From Liolophura sinensis (taxonomy: Eukaryota; Mollusca; Polyplacophora; Chitonida; Chitonidae), in NCBI RefSeq assembly GCF_032854445.1, contig NW_027018037.1, positions 1 to 64,000 of the forward strand: a stretch of DNA of 64,000 nucleotides. The letters are read 5' to 3'. The notes under the pieces were generated by a model. That model saw only the letters and a list, made by a program, of their open reading frames with translations. It was not told the DNA's origin and ran no database searches. The translations under genes were made by a program, and so were the position numbers. Positions 32,622 through 44,110 of this stretch are shown one piece after another. Position 1 is the stretch's first letter. Every line of letters begins with the position of its first letter.

Positions 32622-33957
32622 TATGGAAGAAGGCCTATGGGGGATTTCTCTTTATTTTTAGACTGAGGACGACCCGTCCTTGGAAATCGGCTGAAAGATC
32701 TCCCCGGTGCGGGCGATGTATCCATCACATCCGCATCTGATGATGAAGGACAAGCGACCTCCAACGATCCAAACTTATTGACCGTTTGGACAGGATCCCT
32801 AGTGGCCTTAGAGGGACGATGTGTGGGACCACTAGGTTAATTAGTTATTAGTTTATTATTTTTTGTTTTTGGACTTGTTCTTGTTTTTATTTTTAAGGGA
32901 ATTGGGCTCAGCTGGTTTACCAGGGTGCTGTGTACTGTTTACTGTTTTTATGTGTTGTGTTGAAATAGTCTGGGTTGAGGAAGAATTAGACGAAGGTTGA
33001 GACGAAAGTTGCACAGAAACATAACTACGTTTGTCCTTTCCAATGGGCCAAATCTCAGAGGTTTGAGTAGCAACAGTTGCTACTTGCTTGACCACATAGG
33101 CAAACGAAGCCTGTAGAGAAGTATTAGAAAATGTGACTAATTTACGTGCGTCGTGATAGGATATATTGTTTTTAATTTTCAAGCTGATAATTTGTTTCTC
33201 CTTAACGAAAAGCGGACAGTCCCTTGAGGAGGCCATGTGATTTCCACTGCAGTTGCCACACTTAACTGTGTTGCTGCATTGGAAACCATCATCACCGTCA
33301 CTGCCGCATCTGAAACAAATGAGTTTAGTCTTACATTCGCCCTTGCCGTGACCAAATTTTTGCGACTTAAAAAAACGTGTAAGATCAGGGATATATAAAT
33401 TGACATTAATCCTATACGGGCCAACGTAGATATGCGACGGAAGAGAGTTAGTGTTGAAGGTCAGCTGGTTGTCTTAAGTTTAAGGACGTTACCAGATTTC
33501 TTCGTAATGAAGCGTTTCACTCTGATAATACCGCGTAAATTTAGTTCTTGGCAGATTTCTTCCTGAGTCAGGTCAGTTATATCGCATTCCCCGTCACGAA
33601 TTATTCCCTGACAGCCGTTCACGGAAGGGTGAGGGGATGTGAAAACAGATATATCACATATTTTACTGAATTCGAGTAAATTCTTCGATTGTTTTTGCCG
33701 CAAACATTCAATGAGAATGTCTCCGGATTTAAGGGGGTTTTTTAACGTTTTTTTTAAAGAGTTCCACCTGCGCCCTGAAAAGCCGGCTTTTGTTCACTCT
33801 TAGTTGAGAGAACAATGAAAGCCAGCCAACTGTTCTGTTCATTATCAAATGAGTCATATAACTTCCTCTTTTTATCAGCACTTGAAGACGAAGTCGGCTA
33901 AGAGGAAGATCTGTTAAATATATTCGGAACATTTGAAGAAAGTTTTACGGCAGACAT
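32621..33957 (-). pseudogene. LINE copy 7 ORF1 (gag-like, type A)
   Basis: ATG 33957 (MSAVKLSSNVPNIFNRSSS). Piece 33703-33461 contains VFTSPHPSVNGCQGIIRDGE and the ITKKSGN motif. Knuckle region 33424-33179 (frameshifted) and C-terminal part 33236-32856 (SRDCPLFVKEKQIISLKIKN). It ends at TAA 32621-32623. Confidence 0.8.
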
Positions 33958-34189
33958 GGCATATTTATATATATAAATTTCACCTCATATGTTCCCCACC
34001 CACCAAGGAGTTCCAACAAGGGCGATGCCTGAACCTGGGAATACCCAGCAGGAAAGACACCAAGGACTTCATATGAGGTATACTCGAACAGACTGATTTC
34101 CACCACAGGTGATATTCAGTCTACTTGATTGACTCATGAGCCACCGCTTTAAAGCGTAGTCCCGCAAAAATATCTGGCACAGAGGGTTA

Positions 34190-34450
34190 TCATACGTGGA
34201 TGATATCCTTATATGCTACCGAGCTAAAAATATGAATAACACCGAACGTCAGCTGCAGCTCTGTCTCATTAAGATCGAGAAACGGGCAACTGAAAACGGT
34301 TTTAAGATTTTCAACGTCTAAAATCGTCGGTATGCATTTTTGTAACAAACGGAAACTTCATGTTGACCCCGAGCTTAATTTTTGTGAACGGGTTAAAATT
34401 GTCGGAGAAAGAAAATTTTAAGGTATAACATTTGATAGTAAACTATCTTC
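34190..34450 (+). pseudogene. LINE RT fragment (YVDD region)
   Basis: Short plus-strand piece encoding YVDDILICYRAKNMNNTERQ and the following residues to about EPELNFCERVKIVGE, with a frameshift in the middle. It abuts the 5'UTR of minus-strand copy 7 on one side and a SINE head on the other. Confidence 0.75.
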
Positions 34451-34451
34451 T

Positions 34452-34545
34452 ATACCGGGTGCTCCGTTGCCCAGTTAGTTGGGGCGCTAGCGCAGCGTAC
34501 TAAACCAGGAGTCTCTCACTAATGCTGTCGCTGTGAGTTCAAGTC
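34452..34545 (+). mobile_element. tRNA-derived SINE head, partial
   Basis: Similar to the SINE at 46191: an A-box-like region (CCCAGTTAGTTGGGGCGCTA), CAGCGTACTAAACCAGGAG, and a B box GAGTTCAAGTCC. The SINE body and tail are absent; the sequence continues directly into another repeat at about 34541. Confidence 0.65.
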
Positions 34546-35055
34546 CGTTACTTTTGACTGTCCATCACAGTCTGTTCGGTTAAGATCTGTAACGCTCGTC
34601 ATTTTCGAATACCGTTTAACCTGGGGCTAGGAGCCGTAAAGGCAGCCATGCTCATTACATCTGCATGATGCCTTTATGAACAGTTGCAATTAAAGCGCGA
34701 CTGAGATACTTGTTTAATTGTTATTTGACATGGAACTCATTCACGGACTACGAATTTGAACTTTGATATGGAATTCATGCCTGGAATATCCACTGTCTGC
34801 CCGGCATCAGTGAAAACTGAGGACCGCTTCTCTCTTGTGTGTTGCCGGCTTTATTTCTTTTTTGTATAATTTCTTACATACTTTTGTCTTTGGGAGCTGG
34901 TGTTAAACGTTGTTTTGGAAATGGATCTTACGATTATCGACTTGGAACGCCTTTTACGGACTACGAAGGGTATAGGAAAGTCGGACATGACGGTTATATT
35001 TATTCCTCCACTAAGGTGTCTTCCGAACATTGTCGAGACCAGACCTGACTGCCTT
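34541..35055 (+). mobile_element. 3' part of the RT-type element, second copy
   Basis: Matches the minus strand of 25840-26180 over several hundred bases, for example GATATGGAATTCATGCCTGG and AAACGTTGTTTTGGAAATGG with few changes. Here it is in plus orientation and ends in a TA microsatellite. No long coding frame. It is probably the non-coding 3' end of a retroelement. Confidence 0.65.
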
Positions 35056-35056
35056 T

Positions 35057-35057
<1 letters not shown>

Positions 35058-35094
<37 letters not shown>
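35058..35094. repeat. TA microsatellite
   Basis: About 18 TA units at the 3' end of the RT-type element copy, possibly grown from its tail. Confidence 0.95.
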
Positions 35095-35095
<1 letters not shown>

Positions 35096-35096
<1 letters not shown>

Positions 35097-35680
35097 TCGC
35101 AAAGTTGATTTGGCGTCATCATGTTCCGTCTCCCTAATGGATTGTCCATTTTAGCAAGTTTAATCGTCTTCTGAAGCAGTCTTCCGTCAGTTTTGCCATT
35201 ATTGTCACACTTCCTTTTCTGATCTCGTGGCATTCTGAAAAAATATAATATGTACAGCAATTTAATAATTATATTGCCACATGAGGTGAGGTGGGATAGT
35301 TTACAACCTTGCCCCGCGAAGTATCCCAAAACGCCCTAAGTTAACAAACAACACAGTTTGGTCAATTCCACCATGTACTGATTTGTGTAGATAACAATGC
35401 AGTCATTACTTTTATAAGTTAATATATTTGAGTACAGAAAAACAATAGTGCGCTAAGTAGGTTAAAATTTTCTTACCTACCAAAGGAAAATGTATTTTGC
35501 TCAATTTTTTCACAAATCCCATACAGAAGAGATCATCTCTGCTCTAAATGGAAAATAGACTTGGAAAACCCTTTGTCACACTATGCCCCATGTCCCGTTA
35601 CAATCTAATCTCCCCTATACTGGTGTGTCAAAAGGATGGCGGAAAAGGTTGCATCTCTGGCTGTCTGAGAACAGTGAGTC
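35096..35680. other. Unassigned DNA with a possible minus-strand exon
   Basis: No LINE or Polinton similarity. On the minus strand a pyrimidine-rich tract and CAG precede ATG 35233, followed by MPRDQKRKCDNNGKTDGRLL and KTIKLAKMDNPLGRRN, open to the TA repeat. A basic start of this type resembles DNA-binding N-termini of some transposases, but the match is weak. The rest (35260-35680) is AT-rich and shows nothing clear. Confidence 0.3.
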
Positions 35681-36200
35681 TCTTCTCTTTGTGTGCCATC
35701 GTCATATTCAATCTTTTCTGGAGAGGCCAGGTCTAAAACTCTGGCCTTAGCATGTTTCTTCTGGCTGTATCCGGAGGACAGTCACATGCAGTGACTCGTT
35801 ATCATACTTTTTGTCTATACAACATAATAAATTTAAGATTCCTTTAATTTTGACATGTTGGTCCTGCATAGAAAACTTCAAAACAGAGGTAACGAGGCTG
35901 TATTTTGTTACATACAAAGTCATATTGGCATCCACGGAAACACAGTCCTAGACGCGACGTCAAACCTACCTAAATATCTGAAATTAAAAATCCGTACACT
36001 GACATTCGTTAAATAGTAGTTTAAACGAGGTGCACAATTTTATGTATAATGCCATGTTCGGTAAAAATTCTAAACAGTCGATTTGATATTTGTTTTATTT
36101 TACGGCCACTTCCACTTGAATAATTTATGTATTTACAGTTTTTTTAGAATTTATATACATATACGTATGTTTCACATTATGTATGAAAATGTTATAAAAA
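35681..36200 (+). pseudogene. LINE RNase H and 3' fragment, decayed
   Basis: Plus-strand remnant of RNase H, recognised at DNA level by TCTTTTCTGGAGAGGCCAGG, GCAGTGACTCG and ATTGGCATCCACGGAAACAC, then a deleted C-terminal region and a 3'UTR remnant. No open frames; one of the oldest LINE pieces in the window. Confidence 0.6.
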
Positions 36201-36510
36201 TTTTTGAGTGTTAACGGAGTCCCTACATCTATCACTGTTGTGGGGCCAAGGTGACGAACGCCTGTGAGTTGGATATCTCCTGTCTGTCATTGCTGTGGGT
36301 GTTGTTCGAATTTCAGCCAAGGCTTTGTTCTTTTAAGTAGTTTTAATCGCGTCTGTTTTCGTGTTATTTCGGCTCAGAACCAGTCAATGTCTCCTATTTT
36401 CAACAAATTGCCGCCCACACATGGCTTAGTTTTTACCAACGCATTCATAAAAGTGAAATATTTTAAAGTACATACATGATATATTTCTCTCTGTAACATT
36501 TGTTTTGTAG
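36201..36510. other. Unassigned DNA upstream of the signal-peptide exon
   Basis: No repeat similarity recognised. The end (36481-36510) is a pyrimidine-rich run ending TTGTTTTGTAG, a good acceptor splice site. If a host gene is present, this is intron. Confidence 0.4.
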
Positions 36511-36561
36511 ATATCAAGATGACGGCGCTTGCTGCTATTCTGGTCATTCTAACGGTTACAG
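36511..36561 (+). CDS. Possible host exon encoding a signal peptide
   Basis: An exon-like unit: an acceptor (TTGTTTTGTAG) before 36511, eight bases of leader, ATG 36519 and 14 codons plus one base, MTALAAILVILTVT, then a donor CAG/GTAAAT at 36561/36562. The peptide is a short hydrophobic signal sequence, as at the start of a secreted or membrane protein. The exon would end in phase 1. A non-coding first exon would lie upstream and the mature protein's exons downstream, where I find none before repeats take over. It may be live, or a relic cut off by insertions. Confidence 0.4.
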
Positions 36562-36668
36562 GTAAATTTTACTTCTTTTTGTTTGTTAAATGCGATGACA
36601 ACCCAGCATTTTGCATAATTCTAGATTAGTGATGTCATGTATTAACATAATAGTAATAACATATTTAT

Positions 36669-36902
36669 TTGATTGGTGTTTTACGACGTACCCAGGAATA
36701 TTTCACTTACCACGGCGTCCAGCATCATGGTGAAAGAAAACAGGGCAGAGCCCGGTGAAAACCCACGACAGACCCTCCCACGTACGGCCGTAGAGGAAGC
36801 CATCATGAGCTGGACTTGGAACTTACAGCGACTGCATTGGTGAGAGGCTCCTGGGTCATTACGCTGCGCTGGCGCGCTAACCGACTGAGCCACGGAGGAC
36901 CC
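36669..36902 (-). mobile_element. tRNA-derived SINE, minus strand
   Basis: On the minus strand: a head with TGGCTCAGTCGGTTAGCG (A box region), a body with CCAAGTCCAGCTCATG, and a tail GTCGTAAAACACCAATC. The B box region is slightly altered. It lies in what would be the intron downstream of the signal-peptide exon. Confidence 0.85.
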
Positions 36903-37185
36903 TGCTACTTTTTAAGCATTTACATGACCAGTTAAAACAAAATCCCCTAGCGTTCTAACTGATGTAAGTTGACAAAGACACCCTATTTCACCAGTAACAT
37001 GAGCTCGGTGAAGCTAGCAGACCAGTCCAACACAATACTCGCCATATGTCCCGAAATAGCTAATATGGAGTTAAAAATTACGTTGAACTCTTGTGCCGAC
37101 TTTATTTTGATCTGAGATGGTAAAGTTAGCACAATGTACGAACGCAGCACTACATTCGGAAATCAATAAATATTGCAAAAGCGTG
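36903..37185. other. Unassigned DNA
   Basis: About 280 bp with no coding potential and no similarity to the surrounding repeats that I can see; may be host intron. Confidence 0.4.
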
Positions 37186-37401
37186 TTTCCCCCTTGGGGT
37201 CTCCGGGTTGAAAAGAATAGGACCTCAGCACTCTAGGCAATCTTGCCGTAGAAGGCGACAAACCTAGAGCTTTCCCGTGTAAGTCCGGTGAAAATAATAG
37301 GCTTACATTTTCTCGGCTGTGTGAGAGGCAACCGGGGAAATACCTGTTTATGTAGGAGGACGAGGTTATGATCGCGAAAGTCGTGTTCGTCGTACGACAT
37401 C
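37186..37401 (+). mobile_element. LINE 5'UTR fragment, truncated
   Basis: The first 200 or so bases of the LINE 5'UTR (GGGGTCTCCGGGTTGAAAAG), diverged and cut where the next complete 5'UTR begins. Confidence 0.75.
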
Positions 37402-38934
37402 CCCCCGTGGGGTTTCCGGGGTGATAAGAATAGGACATCAGCTCTCTAGACAAGCTTGTCGTAAAAGTCGACTAACCCAGAGCTCTCCTGTGTGAGCCCG
37501 GTGAATATAATACGCTCACATCTTCTCGGTTGTGTGATAGGCAACCGGGAAGCGGCCTGTTTGCCGTGGGTTGCGACCTGTTACCTCCGAGGACGGGATC
37601 CTGGTGGCTGAGGGCGTGTTGGTCTTGCGAGATCCTCACGTGCAACACGTCACTTTGGCCCTTACTTGGAGAGAGACGGGAGGTCGGATGGGCGTGGTCC
37701 GATCAATCGGCTCGGTCATGTCTTGCCTCTGCGTTGTCCTAGAATTTCTCCATAACACTATTCATTGAAGAAAATGTTATTTCTAAAACTTCGTTTACGG
37801 GACTACGTTTTGAGGCGGTGGCTCATGGGTCAATCGAGAAGATTGAATTCAACCTTTGGTATAACTCAATCTGTTCGAGTATACCTCATATGGAATCCGT
37901 GGTGTCTTTCCTGCCAGGCATTCCCAGGTTCAGGCACGCCCTTGATGGCACTCCGTGGTGGGTGGGGAACATATGGGGTGAAATTTATATATATATGCCA
38001 TGTCTTCCTCAAACCTTTCAATTAATGTCTCCAATATAACTAACAGGCCTTCCTCTCAGCCGATTTCAATTGCTGATTAGAAGAGTAAATTAGAGGTTTT
38101 GGCTGACTCAGTTGATAACGGACAGGACAGTTGGCCGGCTTTCATCGTTATCTCAACAAAGAGTGAACAGAAGCCGGCCTCAAAAACGGACAGGACAGTT
38201 GGCCGGCTTTCATCGTTCTCTCAACAAAGAGTGAACAGAAGCCGGCCTCAAAAATTAATCCATTTTGTACTTAAAAGGGCCTTGTAGGGATCAACAGGTA
38301 CTTTAAATTTAAGGTACTCTTTGAATGTTTCCGGAAACAACAATACATCAATTTATTAGCTTTGAATAAAATAATTGATATTCCTGTGTATACATCCCCA
38401 CATAATTCAGGGGACTATACGTGACAGGGGTCAGGATATTATTAATTTATCAGAAGACGAAATCTGCACAAAACTGAAATCGCAGGGTGTTACCAGAGTG
38501 AAACGCTTCACTATGAAGAAATCTGGTAACATCATTAAACTAAATACATATCTTCTAACCTTCAACAGTAAATGTATTCCATCGTATATCTACATTGGCC
38601 AGTATAGGGCTAGCGTAGAGTTGTACATCCCTAACCAGACACGTTGTTCTAACTGTCAAAAGTTTGGTCATGGCAATGGCCAATGCAAAAATAAACTGGT
38701 TTGTTTTCGGTGCGGCAGTGAAGATCATGTGCTGCAATTGCAGTGGAGATCACATGGCCTCCTCTAAGGACTGCCCACTTTTTCTAAAAGAAAAAAAACA
38801 AATAATCACTATAAAAACTAAAAACAATATATCGTATCAGGAGGCCCGCAATCTAGTCTCGTCTCCTAATACTTCACTGCAGACTTCATTTGCCAATGCG
38901 GTCAAGCGAGTAGCATCTGTTGCTACTCAAACCT
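37402..38934 (+). mobile_element. LINE copy 8, complete 5'UTR and ORF1, no ORF2
   Basis: The complete 5'UTR (37402-37985), then ORF1 type A (38000-38934). Cut in ORF1 after ASVATQT-type codons, where the middle of another 5'UTR begins. There is no 3' end or tail at the cut. Confidence 0.85.
38000..38934 (+). pseudogene. LINE copy 8 ORF1 (type A), with internal duplication
   Basis: ATG 38000. A stop at about 38078 and a tandem duplication of about 73 bp (38119-38260, repeating the codons for GQDSWPAFI and STKSEQKPASK). Then 38375-38767 (YLLTFNSKCIPSYIYIGQY, NQTRCSNCQKFGHGNGQC, CFRCGSEDH) with knuckle 1 intact, knuckle 2 cut by a small deletion and knuckle 3 in another frame. Confidence 0.8.
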
Positions 38935-40290
38935 GTAATCTCCGCGGACGGAATCTTGGTGGCTGAGGGCGTGTGGTCAAGGTTACGAGATCCTCACGCC
39001 GAACACGCCACTTTGGCCCTTACTTGGAGAGAGACGGGATGTCGAATGGGCCCGGTTCGATCAATCGGCATAGTCACGTCAAAACCCTACACCCGTGCTT
39101 CAAGTTGGCTCTTCTTCAGATGGTCTCCCTTTGGGGTCAATGTAGAAGGCAGTGGCTAATGGGTAATTCGCGAAGATTGAATTTAACCTGTTGGTATAAC
39201 TCAACCTGTTCGAGGTTACCTTGCGTGGATTGCCTGTTTCTATTCTCTGCTGGTCATCCGCAGAGTTAGATTCGCCCTTTTGTTGGCATTCCGTGGCGGA
39301 TGGGGGACACGTGGGCCTCATCACAAATTTCACTTTTTAATATATCTAATAGATCTTTCTCTCAGCCGACTTGACAAAGTCGGCTAAGTGAAGAGTGAAC
39401 AAAAGCTGACCTCTAAACATCCTTTTGTATTAGAATGGGCCCTCCAGGGCACAGCTGAAACATTACAACCATTAAAAAGTTAAGATTCGGAGACATTCTC
39501 ATTGAATGTTTCCGGAGGCAACGATCAAAAAAATTGTCATTAAATAAAATTTCTGATATACCTGTTTTCGCATCCCCTCACAATTCCATGAACAGCTGTC
39601 AGGGAATAATTCGTGATAGGGATGGTAATATTATTGACTTGTCTGAAGAGGAAATATGCGCAGAACAGAAATCACAGGGTGTTGCCAGAGTTAAACGCTT
39701 CACTACAGTTAAATCTGGCAAAATCATTAATCTTAATACATATCTTTTGACCTTCAACACAACCTCGCTTCCGGCGCATATCTACATTGGCCCGTATAGT
39801 GTTAATGTAGACTTATACATTTCTAACCCTACACGTTGCTTTACTTCCCAAACATTTGGTCACGGCAAGGGTCAATGTGAAAATAAACTGGTTTGTTTTA
39901 GATGCTGTAGTGAAGGTCATGATGACTGCTGCAGTGTTGCAATTGCAGTGGAGATCAAATGGCCTCCTCCCAGAACTGTCCACTTTTACTAAAGAAAAGG
40001 AAATAATAAATTTAAAAACTAAAAACAGTATACCTTATCAGGAGCCCGCAAATTGGCCTTCCTCTAATACTTCACTGCAATCTTCGTTGGTCAATGTGGT
40101 CAAGCGAACTACAGCACCTGTTGGTACTCAAACTTCATTCACATGGCCCATTGGAAACCACAAACCTAGCTCTACGTCTTTACAACCTGCTGCTCAACCT
40201 ACGTGAATATCCTGCTCAACAACCACAGCAGAACAGCAAATAAAAACAGTCAATAATACACAACAAACCGATAAACCTGAACTTAACCAA
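38935..40290 (+). mobile_element. LINE copy 9, partial 5'UTR and ORF1
   Basis: Starts in the middle of a 5'UTR (CTGTAATCTCCGCGGACGG) at 38935, continues to about 39330, then ORF1 type A (39345-40290) with a deleted N-terminus. Ends where the next 5'UTR starts. Confidence 0.8.
39345..40290 (+). pseudogene. LINE copy 9 ORF1 (type A)
   Basis: N-terminus lost. 39534-39992 is open: ISDIPVFASPHNSMNSCQGI, LSEEEICAEQKSQGVARVKR, YIGPYSVNVDLYISNPTRCF. Knuckle 1 reads CFTSQTFGHGKGQC (second Cys changed to Ser); knuckle 2 is shortened (CFRCCSEGHDDCC). The C-terminal part 39856-40206 is in another frame. Confidence 0.75.
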
Positions 40291-42265
40291 TCCTCCCCGG
40301 GGGGGCCTCCAGGTTTAAAAGAATAGGGCCTTAGCCCTCTAGGCAAGCTTGTCGTAAAAGACGACTAACCTAGAGCTCTAGGTTATATAAACCTAGGTTG
40401 AATATAATAGGTTCACATCTTCTCCGTTGTGTGAGAGGACGGGATCTTGGTGGTTGAGATGTGTGTTGGTCCTGCGAGATCCTCACGCCCAACAGGCCAC
40501 TTTGGCCCTTACTTGGAGAGAGACGGTCCGATCAATCGGTTTGGACATGTCTTGCCTCTACGTCGTCCTAAACATTTTTTGATAACATCAATCCTTAGAA
40601 AACAACTGTTTCCTTCCACGTTTGGTTGTGGGACTACGTTTTGAGGGGGTGCCTCATGGGTCAATCGAGTAGTATTTTTCTGATGTGTGACCTTATTTAC
40701 TTAATGGGGTTTGCTCATTAAGGCCATCTATTCGAGTATACCTCATGTGGACTCCTTGGTTCGTTTCCTGTTGGGTATCCCCAGGTTCAAGCATCGCCCT
40801 TGTCGAGACTCCGTGGTGGGTGGGGAACACATGGGGTGAATTCTTATTCAATGTTTATTATGACTTCCTCAAACCTATCTGTCCAATCTTCCTCTCAGCC
40901 CACGTCAGGTGGTGATCAAAACAGGAAGATAGAACTTTTATCTGATTCATTTGATAATAGGCAGGAAAATGGGTTAGTTTTTATCGTTCTCTCCACTAGG
41001 AGTGAACAAAAGCTGGCCTCAAAAATCCATACTTTTCTGCTAAAGAGGGCTTTAGAAAGCGCAGCAGGCACTTTAAAACTGTTAAAAAAAATAACATTTG
41101 GGGGTAATTCTCATCAAATGTTTCCGGAAACAACGATCTACAAAGTAATTATCTCTGAAGAAAATCTGTAAAATATCTATTTATACCACCCCTCACAATT
41201 CCCTAAAAATCTGCCCAGGAATAATACGTGATAGGTATGGAGATATCATTGACTTATCTGAAGAAGAAATCTTCAGATTTGAAACCACAGGGTGTTGCCA
41301 GAGTGAAGCGATTCACAAAAAAAAAATGGCAACATCGTCAAATTAAATACATACCTTTTGACCTTTAATAGCACCTCTATGCCATTGTATATCTACATAG
41401 GCCCGTATAGGATTAATGTGGATTTATATATCCCTAATCCTACACGTTGTTTCACTTGCAAAACTTTGGTCACGGCAAGGGCCAATGCAAAAATAAACTT
41501 GTCTTGTTTCAAATGCGGCAGCGAAGGTCATGATGGTTTTGACTGCAGAAACACAGTTAAGTGTTGCAACTGCGGTAAAAATCACATGGCCTCCTCTAAG
41601 GGACTGTCTGCATTTTCTTCATGAAAACCAAATAAATTCAAAAACAAAAGAAAATATTTCCTATCAGGATGCCCGCAAATTGGTCTCCCTTTCTAATACT
41701 TCACTACAATCTTCCTTTGCCAATGTGGTCAAGCGAGTAGCATCTGTTGCTACTCAAACTTCATTGACTTGGTCCATTGCAAACGACAAACCTAGTTCGA
41801 TATCTTTACAACATGCTGCCCAATCTCACCCGCATCGGGGAGATCTTCCAGCCGATCTCCAAGGAAGGGTCCTCCGCAGTCCAAACATAAAGAGAAATCC
41901 CCCATACGCATTCCTCAATAATGTCTTCCTTAGACAAAATTAAACAGCGGAATTGTCGAGGTCTAAAGGTAAATACTATTGAAGTAACACAGTTAGTTCA
42001 ATCATTAAATCCTATTGCCCTTTGTCTTCAGGAAACTCACCTGAAGATAAAATAACTCTTAAAAATTATTCTCTTTATAGTACTTATTGTACTGAAGAAG
42101 AGCGAGCTACAGGCGGCTCCTCCATCTTCATATTATGCACAGTTCTGTTTCTCTCGATACAAAACTTCAGCCGGATTTTTTATGGAAGGCGCATGGCGAT
42201 CTTTGTGGTAGAGGCCATTTTCCTATAATCCTAGAAAATATCACTTCTAATTCCTTAGAATTCCT
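40291..42265 (+). mobile_element. LINE copy 10, full 5'UTR, ORF1 and start of ORF2
   Basis: 5'UTR 40291-40855, ORF1 40860-41921, ORF2 from ATG 41921 with TAATG overlap. The endonuclease has a deletion at about 42150 and the copy is cut at 42265 within RAW-type codons by the next 5'UTR. Confidence 0.85.
40860..42265 (+). pseudogene. LINE copy 10 ORF1 and ORF2 start
   Basis: ORF1 starts MTSSNLSVQSSSQPTSGGDQ. Frameshifts lie near 41160 and 41450; knuckles are at 41430-41610 (CFKCGSEGHDGFDC, CCNCGKNHMASSKG). ORF2 starts MSSLDKIKQRNCRGLKV and keeps the Glu motif ALCLQETHLK, but the central endonuclease is deleted and only the DLCGRGHFPII remnant of the SDH motif is left (Ser-Asp changed to Gly-Arg). 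Confidence 0.75.
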
Positions 42266-42708
42266 GGGGTTTCCGAGGTGATAAGAATAGGACATCAGCC
42301 CTCTAGGCAAGCTTGTCATAAAAGTTGACTAACCTTGACCCCTTCTGTGAGAGTCCGGTGAATATAATAGGCTCACAACTTCCCGGTTGTATGAGAGGCA
42401 ACTGGGGAGCGACCTGGTTGCCGTGGATTGCGACCCGTAATCTACGATGACGGTATCCTGGTGGCTGAGGGCGTGTTGGTCTTGCGATATCCTCACGCCC
42501 AACACGTCACTTTGATCCTTACTTGGGGAAAGACGGGAGGACGAATGGGCCCGGCCCGATCAATCAGCTTGGCCATGTCTTGCCTCTGCATGGTCCTAGA
42601 ATTTCTCCATAAGACCATTCCTTAAAGAAAATGTTATTTCTGAAACTTCGTTTACGGGACGCATCGCCTTTGTTGGCACTCCGTGGTGGGTGGGGAATAT
42701 ATGGGGTG

Positions 42709-42710
<2 letters not shown>

Positions 42711-42743
<33 letters not shown>
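42711..42743. repeat. TA microsatellite
   Basis: TA repeat placed just before the ORF1 start of LINE copy 11, where other copies have only a few TA units. Confidence 0.95.
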
Positions 42744-42746
<3 letters not shown>

Positions 42747-42755
42747 TATATTGCC

Positions 42756-44110
42756 ATGTCATTTTTAAATTCGAATGTTTCTAATCTTAATACCAGGTCT
42801 TCCTCACAGCCGATTTCAAGCGCTGACAAAAAAAGGAAACTGGAGGTTTTATCGGATTCGGTTGATAACGGACAGGACAGCTGGCCGGCCTTTATAGTTC
42901 TCTTAACCAAGAGTGAACAGAAGCCGTCCTCCAAAATTCATCCATTTGTACTGAAAAGGGCCTTGCAAGGTTGAGCAGGTATATTAAAAACGTCAATAAA
43001 TTACGATACGGAGACATTCTTGTTGAATGTTTCCGGAAACAACAGGGTTAGCTGTCAGGGAATTAAGGTTCAGCAGGTATATTAAAAACGTCAATAAATT
43101 ACGATACGGAGACATTCTTGTTGAATGTTTCCGGAAACAACAGGGACAGCTGTCAGGGAATTATACGTGACAGGGATCAAGATATGATAAACTTATCAGA
43201 AGAGGAAATCTGCACTGAACTGAAGTCACAGGGTGTTACCAGAGTGAAACGCTTCACTATGAAGAAATCTGGTAAATTATCTTCTGACCTTCAACAGTAA
43301 ATCTATTCCGTCGTATATTTACATTGGCCCGTATAGGGTTAGTGCGGACTTATATATATCTAACCCAACATGTTGTTTCAACTGTCAAAAGTTTGGCCAT
43401 GGCAAGGGCAACTGTAAAAATAAACTGATTTGTTTCCGGTGCGACAGCGAGGGTCATGATTGTTTCCACTGCAGCAGCACAGTTAAGTGTTGCAATTGCA
43501 GTGGAGATCACATGGCCTCCTATAGGGGCTGCCCACTTTTCGTAAAAGAAAACAAATAATCACCATAAAGACTAAAACAATATATCGTATCAGGAGACCC
43601 GGAAACTGGTCTTGCCTCCTAATTCTTCACTGTAGACTTCTTTTGCCAATGCGGTCAAGCCAGTAGCATCTGTTGCTACTCAAACATCAATGACTTGGCC
43701 AATTGGAAACAGAAACCATGTTCTATTTATGTTAAACCTGCTATTCGACCTGCTTTTAATTCGTCCTCAACCCAGATTACCTGAATACAACACATATAAC
43801 CGGCCAATAATTCTGACCAACCCAAAATCCCTAAACCTAGTCAACCTGAAAATAAAAATATGTCCGAAAATAAACCTCAAAATAATAAGAATAAACCTAA
43901 TAAACCCAGTGGTGTAACAGAGCGTCCCTCTAAGGCCACTAGGGACCCTGTCCAAACTTACATAAAGTTTGGATTGTTGGTCCTTCAACATCACATGAGG
44001 ATGTGAGGAACAGATCACCCGCACCAGGGAGATCTTCCAGCCGGTTTCCAACTGAGGGTCGTCCTCGATCCAAACATAAAGAAAAATCTCCTATACGTCT
44101 CCCTCCGTAA
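42756..44110 (+). pseudogene. LINE copy 11 ORF1 (type A)
   Basis: ATG 42756. Open 42690-42974 (SADKKRKLEVLSDSVDNGQD), then a duplicated segment of about 90 bp (42975-43140; the codons for RYGDILVECFRKQQG appear twice). Knuckles near 43380-43520 match CFNCQKFGHG, CFRCDSEGHD and CCNCSGDHMAS by DNA, in broken frames. The C-terminus ends at TAA 44108-44110. Confidence 0.75.

Larger units (their letters stand above)
29441..34172 (-). mobile_element. LINE copy 7 (type A), minus strand, almost complete
   Basis: Runs from a partial 5'UTR (34172-33958) through ORF1 (33957-32621) and ORF2 (32621-29441) and lacks the 3'UTR and tail. It has all domains in order: three knuckles, endonuclease, RT with an intact YVDD, RNase H and C-terminal domain. 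Multiple stops and frameshifts make it inactive. ORF1 and ORF2 overlap as TAATG (32619-32623 on the plus strand). Confidence 0.88.

Noticed and set aside
35058-35094. TATA-type promoter
   Set aside because: A pure TA microsatellite at the end of a retroelement copy, with no gene placed to use it.
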